Below are positions 56,796 to 64,000 of a stretch of 64,000 bases of DNA, one piece after another. The position numbers and the translations under genes were made by a program. The notes under the pieces were generated by a model. The model did not search any database. It saw only the letters and a program-made list of their open reading frames with translations, and had not been told where the DNA came from. Position 1 is the stretch's first letter; every line of letters begins with the position of its first letter. The DNA is taken from positions 1,674,001 through 1,738,000 of the forward strand of contig CM056877.1 of NCBI GenBank assembly GCA_029876055.1, given 5' to 3'. This stretch comes from Madurella fahalii. Its lineage: Eukaryota > Ascomycota > Sordariomycetes > Sordariales.

Positions 56796-57298
56796 TATAC
56801 CTGATGACAACCTTCTTTTGATGACACGGATTTTTCTTTGTTTTGGCTCGTTGCCCGGGGGACGATATGGGGTTCCCTACCGGTTCGGTTCCGTTGAATG
56901 GGCGTTTTTGGCGCGGAGGAACAACGGGCTAGTGAGAGGGAATATCGAGGATGGTAATGACGGTTTCCAGGTTAGGGACGGTAGGACTCCGTTCAAAATC
57001 AGTGAAAGATATGACAGGCTGGGGTGCTGGGGTGTTATGGGCCGGCTGGGCTTGGAGAAATCAGGAATGGATATGATACCACTACTAGGGATATACCACG
57101 GCAGGTTGGGATGGGTCTGGACTTCTCAAGGACCGAAAAATGAGATGGGAGAGGTAAATACTAGGAGGGTAATTAGTGTCTAATCTGGTGCATTCACTGC
57201 ACTTCGTCCGTGTCATTTCAATACTGAGAAATGTGGCTCTTTTCGTCTACTTGGTACATACCTAAAGCTACGCATCTACATCACTGGCAATAGCGTCG
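56796..57298. other. Convergent 3' flank, no gene seen
   Basis: These 503 bases separate the ends of the Ser-rich gene and the Dicer-like gene. No coding exon was recognised; an apparent frame here is the tail of a shadow frame from the upstream gene. Confidence 0.6.
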
Positions 57299-60200
57299 TC
57301 AGATTGCCGACCCATGGTTCTCCTCCGCCTCCGCCTCCTTTCCCTGAGCAAACGCCTGACCCTCCAAAGCACATGCGCAACCGTACCCCCGTCTAAACTC
57401 ACTAACTTCCATCCCCTCCAACAGCCCCAGCGCTCTCTTGGCAGCACTGATCTTGCCGTACCTGCTGCTCGCCCCGACCGAGTGCGCGACCGTCTGCCCG
57501 TGCACCCGCACGGCGCAGACAACCGTCTGGCTAGTGGATCCTGGCAGCGCCGCCTCCCCGTCGGGATCGTCCATCTCGCGGACAAGCACACGCCACTCAC
57601 GGCAGCCGAACTTGGTCTGCATGAGGTTGGCGAGGAAGGTGACGGGGTGCTTGTTGGCGAAGGTGTCGTACAGGCGCATGTCGGCGAACCAAGGGCGAAC
57701 GTGGGCGTCAAAGAAGGGCCGGACGGTGGTGGTGTAGGAGAAGCCCGAGTCGATGAAGATAGCGCCGATGTAGGACTCGACGACGTCCGGGAGGCACTTG
57801 GGCGGGTGCGAGAGGGAGGTCCAGAAGTCGCGGGCGAAACCCCCTTCTCCACCCGTAGCGTCTTTGGAAGCTTGCTGGAGGGCTTCCTCGAATTCGGCGA
57901 CGTAGTCGGTGATTTGCCGCTGGATGGCTGGGGAGCAGTAGGTGAGCGACTTATGGAAGCCGAGGTAGACTGCTAGGCAGCCGAGGAATTGGTTCGAGAC
58001 CATGGCCATCTTGTGCTCGGTCAGCCATTGCGGGTCGGCGCCCGGGAAGCTGTGGAAGAGGAACTCCACGCAGACCATGTCGAGGACGGCGTCGCCGAGG
58101 AACTCGAGGCGCTGGTAGCTAGGCAGTTTTTCGTAAAGGGAGGGGTAGGTTGGGTGTTGGAAGGCGGACCGCAGAAGGCGAGGGTATCGAAAGGAGTAGC
58201 CGAGGCGCTGGCGGAAGCGTTCCGCCATGTCGAGCTGGGTGCTGTTAGAAGGGGACGTCTGCCAGACGGGCGGCGTGTAGGAGGCGGCGTAGTCAGAGTA
58301 GGAGGTCATGGTGTGGAGTTTGTTTTTAACCATGATGGTGACTGCGCGGACGGCAAGGTCGAAGTTGTTCTTGTCATGCTCTTGGGCGGTGAGATAGGCA
58401 GCACCGATGAGGGCCTCGCACACGTCAGCGATGGACTTGTCGGCAAGGACATGTTTCTTGGTAGTCTCCTTGCGCTTGCCCTTCTTGAGAATTAAGCCCT
58501 CTGGGTACCAGCTACGGCGGTTGAAGGCCATAGAGCGGATGTACTCTTCTAGTTTGACTTCAAGGGCGTTATTGAAGAGGTTTCGATTACAGATTAACAC
58601 CATTCGCTCAACGTGGCAGTCGAACTCGTCCTTGTCAGGGATGAGGACGAAGGTGGCGATTGTGGTTGCCATCTTGAGGAAGCAGTCGCCAAGGAACTCC
58701 AGCCTCTCGTAGTTGTTGCCCATACCCCGTTGAAAGTTGATCTGCTCGGCATCGTGCTCATCAGTGTTGTCGCTGTCTTTGGTAAACGCCTCCAGGGCAA
58801 GGTCCGGACGGATGTCCAGGCCGAACATTCGGCAGGCATCTAGCGCGACAAGATTCGTGTCGATACGATGGATGATGGCCGGGAAGGTGTATATCATAAC
58901 TACCACATCTACCGGTATCTAAGCGTGATATTAGTACCACCATCGACGGCTACGGACGGAGACTTACGGGCGAGATGCTCAGGGGCTCTAAGATCAGGAA
59001 ACACTGTCTCGGCTCCAGGTCTTGATCTCCAATGTTATCATCGAGGAGGTTACGCCGGATAGACAACAACTCGGCCTCAACAACTGGCTGGTCCCCTCTT
59101 AGTGCCATGTGGTTCCGCGACCTCGACCACATACTAAGACTGTAATTCAGGATGTTGTGAGTTTTGCAGGTTGTGTGCCAGGCCCTATGGCCAGGGGCTG
59201 CAATGCCCTCGGGGACAGGGTCCGTAGGCTTCAGGTCGTGACGGCGTCTGTGGAGAAAAAACTTGCGTGCTCCATCGTACGGATCACAGACGAACTTATC
59301 TTTGAAGAAGTCATCTGGCGCGTTGAGTTCCAACGTGATGCGTTCATTCTCCCGGACATACCTCAACGCGTCGCAGTCTATAATGTGGTAGGGATCCGTG
59401 GCTGACCCAAAATCAAATCCATGTCCACACCGAGCCGGAGCGAGGAAGTACGGGAGTTGAGCTGCGGTAGCTTCGTATTCTTTGCTGAAAACATCTTTGA
59501 AGACAGTCAGGGTAAAAGCAGTCAGGTCCAGCACAAGGCTGCTATCGTGAACCTTGACGGATCCCAAAATTGGAATACAGCTGACAATCGATGAACGCCC
59601 CGGCCCAAAAAAAAGGGGGAACGAAGCGACCCGAGGTATTCGCTGTCGCGTCAGCAGAAGAAGCGGAGAGGACGGTCTGCTGAGCGCACTTGGGTTCTCC
59701 AGCGTTAGAACCAGTACATGGAGCTCTGTGGGCTCACCCAGGCTTGACCAGATCTCGGGCTTGATTCGCATGCCGTACTCCGCCTTCTTTTTCGAGCTGA
59801 TAGCAAGCCGAGCGTTACGCATGCTAGGGAGCTGCTTCGTAAAGACAGGCCTCAGGTGTTGATCGAGGTACTTGTGTTTGATCAATTTGAGGCACATCTC
59901 GTAGGCGGCCGAGCACTTGGCAACTGCCTTGCTCCCATAGATTTTGCCAATGGCGCCTTTGATAGGGGACGAGGCAGGCAACATCACCTCGCACTGAAAG
60001 CCTCCAGGGACGGGAAGCACGACATAGTCGGCTGTTAGGTTGGCGTCTGGAGGATGCGGCAGGGAAGCGACAAAGCTTGCTAGGCAAATCAGGCTCTGCT
60101 TAAAGTTGAGCTTTGCTCCCGTCTCGGGGACGGTATACTGCTTCTGGCCTTTCTCCTTGCGTAGAAAATAGTCCATGTTGAAGTTGTTTCCGGTGAGCTT

Positions 60201-62179
60201 TCTGTCTTCTGGCATAGACTCGCAGAACTTCCGCAGGGCTTCTTCGCTGACTTTATTCTGGCTCAGTTTCCAGCGGTGTTTGGCATTGCCCTGCTCAACC
60301 ATGTGAATGTATACCGAACCCTCCTGGCGTGCTCTCCCGCGGGACTGAATATACTGAATTAGGGTATCGTTCAAGTCGTATCTGATGATAACGTTGCAAT
60401 CAGGGATGTCGAGACCTTCCTCGGCAACGGAGGTTGCGAAAATGCAATTCAGCTCGCCCTTCTTGAACTTGATGATCGTCAGAACCTGGTCACGGAAGCC
60501 CACCTTCTGACTGTCCCAGCTGTTCTCAGAACTGCCACTCCCGACCTGTCTGCCGGTTAGTATAGATAGCTGCAAATACCCACGAACGGCGGGTGACCTA
60601 CCAGCAAGCCGGGTTTAAGACCCGGGATCCTCATGTCTGGCTGCTGGAGCAAGTCAACGAGCAGCGAGGCGACGTTCCTCTGTTTGACAAAGACGATACA
60701 TCGTCGGCTGTTGTTGGTGCCTTGGAATTGGTCCCGAAGAATACTGATGAGCTGAATGACCTTTGAAGACAGCTGGCCTCTATCGAGACTTGGCTGGGCA
60801 AAGCTGTGCTGTTCCACCAAATCATATGCTTCTCGTACTTTGGTGATATGTTCGCCCATGTTCTGGCTGACAGCAGAGGCAAGAAGGAAGTTGCGCTCCA
60901 TCTTCGCTTCTAAGTGAGCCACGTCGTCTCCCCTGAAGAACAGCTGCCAGTAGCGATCGGCGCACCAAGGTCCCAATTCAGCGGCCGCAGTCGCCGTGAA
61001 AGCAAACGGCTTCTTGAAAACGTCGTACTTGCCCACTAGCGCCTTCAGAGCTTGGTTGAGATCTGTCTCCCAGTCGGCAGGCCTCACCTCATACTCAATT
61101 ATCATCTCGCTTGTCGGTTTCCCTGTGCTATGCTGCGCAGCCGCTGGGTCAGCAACTGTGGCGATCTGGCTGTGAAGAAGCGCTTCGAGCTGTGCTGCAG
61201 CGATCCTCGGATTCATCTCAGCATCTACAGGAGATGCCGTCATTCCTAGGATGCGCGGCCTTCTCTCGTCATCTCCAACTTCAATATAGAAATCCTTGAT
61301 GATACGGGCATAGGGGTGGTTCTTCTTGGTATGGTGCGCCTCGTCAAAGACCAGGAGGTTGATCTGGTCCATACGGATGTACGAGTGGTGAAGGCATGTG
61401 TAGAGGATTTCGGCGGTGCAGACAATGGCCATGTTCTCGGCAAACGTCTTGTCCCAGAACTCCTTGCACGAGATCTCGTCGACCATCTCGCCGCAGAACT
61501 TCTCGACCGGGTAGTCCAAGTTGCAAGCCAGAACGGCATGTTGCTGGAACACGAGAGCAACCTTGTCTACGAGGAAGAAAGCGGTGCGCTTCGGAAGCCC
61601 CTTGGACCGATTCTCCAGTTCATTCTGGATTGTCCATCGCAGCAGTAGGGCAGCAATCAGCGTCTTGCCCGAACCTATGATCAATGTCAACTAGGAAATC
61701 TCGGCCGGCGAAGGCCTCGTAGAACCCTCACCAGTGTCCAACACCGCGATCGTGTTTTGTGTCTTGGCCCGCTCAAACAACTCGAGTTGGTAGTCGCGCG
61801 GGCTCGTGATGATGCGCTTATTCTCAAAATCCCGGACTAATGCGCTGACGGACTTGTCATCATCGACGATGAATTTGCTCCGGCCCTTTGTAAGCTCCTG
61901 CTGATTCTGTTCAATCCACAGGTCGAACGCAGCATTGTCTGCACGCTTCCTCTCGGATATCTTGCGCGGCTTGGGGGCATCATTGGCAACCCATTTCTTG
62001 GCCGGATCGTCTTCATCTTCCGAATCACTGTCGTCGCCCCCGCCGTCGAGGGAGTCGTGGTCTGAGTTGCTGAGCACTCCATCAATCGAGTCGCCCACAA
62101 GCGGCTCATCGATCAACATCAGGTCGTCATCACCGAATCCGGGTTGCGAGGATGGTAGCCACACCGAGGTGGATTCCAT
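57299..62179 (-). CDS. dcl-1: Dicer-like protein, DCL-1 type
   Basis: Dicer cuts double-stranded RNA into small interfering RNAs for quelling and antiviral silencing. Four exons: 62179-61732, 61674-60602, 60545-58968 and 58918-57299, giving 1572 residues. Domains in order: acidic N-terminus; DExD/H helicase with DTGSGKT (about 148-154, split by intron 1) and DEAH (about 258); helicase C domain with SRGRARQEGS near 574; Dicer dimerisation domain near 610-700; PAZ-like middle region; RNase IIIa (ERLEFLGDCFLKM, about 1100, with DVCEALIGA); RNase IIIb (YQRLEFLGDAVLDMV, about 1300, with DVVESYIGAIF); a dsRNA-binding fold near 1455-1540. Both RNase III sites keep their acidic residues, so the enzyme looks active. 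Length and the KPRKISERKRADNAAFD segment favour DCL-1 over DCL-2. Introns are 49-57 bases. Confidence 0.92.
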
Positions 62180-62622
62180 TTCGTCGATCGGTTTCGCCGC
62201 TCACAGACGTTGTGGTTGAGAAAGAAAAGTAGGGAACGACAGATTGGCAAAGTGTTAAATAATCTTCGTTTGGCTGAGCCAAAGATGCGAGTGTGGTCGT
62301 GTGAAGGAAGGAGCGAAATGGAGAGTTGTGAAGTACGTAGCCTCTCGTGGCGGCTCAGCTCGTAGCAGCAGCACTTTGATTTCAATCCTGATTATGGGTT
62401 GATGAGTTGAGTAGGTCAGGTGTAAGAGAAGGTAAAGTAGGTGTAAAAGTACCAGATGAAGTCCCGCCAATAGCCTCAATCTTGCGGGCAGCCGCAAACA
62501 TTTGCCCTGCTGCTAGCCGCGGTGAGATGTGAGATGTGAGATATCTATATCCGACCCCGGGAGTTTGCCTGCTCGTACTGCAGTAGCCAGCTACAACCCA
62601 GTAGTACGGGTATAAACCCGCA

Positions 62623-63561
62623 TCAAGGACTTAACCTCTCTAGAGTCCACTTATCCTGACCGTCCTCTCCTTGCACACGGTCATACACGAAGCGATCGTG
62701 CAGCCGGCTCTGCCTCCCTTGCCAGAACTCGACCCGTTCTGGCACGATCCTGAGGCCGCCCCAAAACTCGGGTACCGGGATCTGGTCGACGCCTTCGAAC
62801 TTGGCCTCTGTCTCCTTCACCCAGTTATCCAGCATCGCCCGGCCGTCGTCGCCCTCCACCGCCGGATCCGGCAGCAGCACGGCACTCTGCCGGCTCGACC
62901 ACGCTCCGATGCGACTCCCACGCACCCGGGTCTCAAAATACGCCTGGCTCTCCGCAGCCGAGATCCTCACTGCCCTCCCCTCAACTCTTACCTGCCTCTC
63001 CAGGGGCTCCCACCAGAATACAAGCGATGCCCAGGGATTTCCCGTGCTCGAGCCGTCGGCGGTCCCGAAGAGGTCCCGGGCCTTGCCGCTCGTGCCAAAG
63101 TTGCTGTAGATGACGAATCCTTGCGCGTCGAGCTCCTTCATGTAGACCATGCGCGCCGACACACGGCCTGATGGCAGTTGCGCCGTCGAAAGCGTGCATG
63201 TCTCTGGATGCGAGACGCCTGCCTCGGGTGACGAAGCCTGGCGGAACCAGGCGTGGAACTGCATAATTGGGTTCTGGGGGTCCAGGTCGCTTCGCCGCAA
63301 GCCGCCAGCCCTCTCAGCCTTGAGGAATTGCCCCGCCTGCCCCGGCGCCGCAGCAGACTCAAAAGTCTGTGCCGTGCCTGTGGGCGCGACTGTGCGAAGC
63401 GATAAGGATCACGATCAACATAACACTTGAGTTGTGTATCAGGTTCACTCACAGATAAGCTTGGCACCGTCCTGGCGCGGATGAAGCGCCATTCTGCTTG
63501 TGCTTAGGGGCCGAGATCCTAGGGCAACGGCAGGAAGCAAATAGCGGAGGCTGGCGCCCAT
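62623..63561 (-). CDS. PDX3: Pyridoxamine 5'-phosphate oxidase
   Basis: An FMN enzyme that oxidises pyridoxamine or pyridoxine 5'-phosphate to pyridoxal phosphate. Two exons joined by a 63-base intron at 63452-63390 (GTGAGT...GCACAG). The frame after the splice reads FAPTGTAQTFES, then GLRRSDLDPQNPIMQFHAWF. FMN and substrate residues are visible in RMVYMKELDAQGFVIYSNF, NPWASLVFWWEPLERQVRVEG, SRIGAWSSRQS and the C-terminal EFWQGRQSRLHDRFVY. From the ATG at 63492 (MALHPRQDG) it has 268 residues; an in-frame ATG at 63561 adds 23 residues (LRYLLPAVALGSRPLSTSR) that look like a mitochondrial presequence, giving 291. I extend the feature to the upstream ATG. The Dicer-like gene starts 443 bases beyond its 3' end. 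Confidence 0.9.
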
Positions 63562-64000
63562 GGGAAATCAGGAAGTGAAAGAGAAGCAATGAGCGCGAGA
63601 TGACTTGATCTCAGGGGAGGATATCGGACGACCATTCGACCGGGACCACCCAAGTGCTGCGGCCCCACCGTTACATTATGCAATAAGGCGATTGGGCTCT
63701 GACTGCAGTATAGGTAACCAAGGAAAACTTTCCATTAACAGCCTCAGCCAGGCGGATTTCTGGAGCATTCTACACGTGGTGCAGCACACATAGGACCACA
63801 GACAATGCGGCAGAAACAAGGGACTCCCGTTCATTTTCCAGACCTGCCCTGATGATCCGAAACGCCGGGCCTGCTGTTCAGTGACCCCACCAACCCCGCC
63901 AACCCCGCCATCGACGCTGATTAGATAAGATAAAAGATAATGTGATAAGCCAAGCACAAGAGCATTGAGTGAACCTGACCCAATCATGTTCATCGGGACT
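63562..64000. other. Window end, upstream of PDX3
   Basis: These 439 bases should include the PDX3 promoter. No gene was recognised; an antisense 105-codon frame at 63676-63993 has no motif. A CCCCGCCAAC-type repeat lies at about 63886-63910. Confidence 0.5.

Noticed and set aside
1..64000. Transposons, RIP-mutated repeats, CRISPR arrays, phage or plasmid genes, rRNA clusters
   Set aside because: No transposase, reverse transcriptase, long terminal repeat, strong AT bias or array-like direct repeat was seen anywhere in the window.
1..64000. Secondary-metabolite or other functional gene cluster
   Set aside because: Genes recognised are mostly conserved housekeeping genes from unrelated pathways; apart from the Arp5-Ies6 pair no co-functional clustering is visible.

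Overview
The window reads as nuclear DNA of a filamentous ascomycete, most likely a Sordariomycete close to the Sordariales. This is inferred from: short introns of about 45-145 bases with GT...AG ends and CTAAC/CTGAC-like branch sites in most genes; single-copy fungal genes (DASH subunit Dad4, the KapC-type bZIP factor, a Dicer-like protein of the DCL-1 type, Nca2); low-complexity Gln/Ser/Pro proteins; and intergenic gaps of 0.3-3 kb. Nothing bacterial, viral or transposon-derived was recognised, and there are no operons, CRISPR arrays or confident tRNA/rRNA genes.

Layout. 0.8-8.2 kb: AFG2-type AAA ATPase (-), a predicted mitochondrial protein (+) and an 833-residue polyQ low-complexity protein (-). 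8.2-10.7 kb: non-coding as far as visible. 10.7-12.9 kb: profilin (+) facing GOT1 (-). 13.8-18.9 kb: a small membrane protein (-), IES6 (-), DAD4 (+), a newly reconstructed 61-residue two-exon gene (-) and ARP5 (+). Ies6 and Arp5 form one module of the INO80 chromatin remodeller, so physical partners sit close together here. 19.8-21.6 kb: a KapC-like bZIP factor (-). 24.1-29.9 kb: pterin-4a-carbinolamine dehydratase (+), ERG25 (-), NCA2 (+). 31.1-39.4 kb: a SEC4-type Rab (+) and the intronless 6-kb SLH1/ASCC3-type helicase (+). 40.0-42.4 kb: a G-patch protein (-) and a membrane SDR oxidoreductase (+), divergent. 43.4-47.0 kb: a VAMP7/Nyv1-type SNARE (-) and SUV3 mitochondrial RNA helicase (+), divergent. 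47.9-48.7 kb: a UCH deubiquitinase (+). 49.9-51.0 kb: a C2H2 zinc-finger gene that looks broken. 54.0-56.8 kb: a long Ser-rich, acidic protein (+). 57.3-62.2 kb: an intact Dicer-like protein (-). 62.6-63.6 kb: pyridoxamine phosphate oxidase (-).

The genes do not form one pathway. Recurring themes are membrane traffic (GOT1, SEC4, VAMP7-type SNARE), RNA helicases and RNA control (SLH1, SUV3, DCL-1), mitochondria (SUV3, NCA2, predicted presequences on three other proteins) and chromatin or kinetochore (ARP5, IES6, DAD4). Exon boundaries were placed by hand from reading frame, splice signals and remembered family consensus; none has been checked against transcripts. The points most worth a second look are the 61-residue gene beside ARP5, the frame-broken zinc-finger gene, the perfect hairpins upstream of the 3776 gene, the stop-free 54-base intron in ARP5 and the paired start codons of the two cofactor enzymes.
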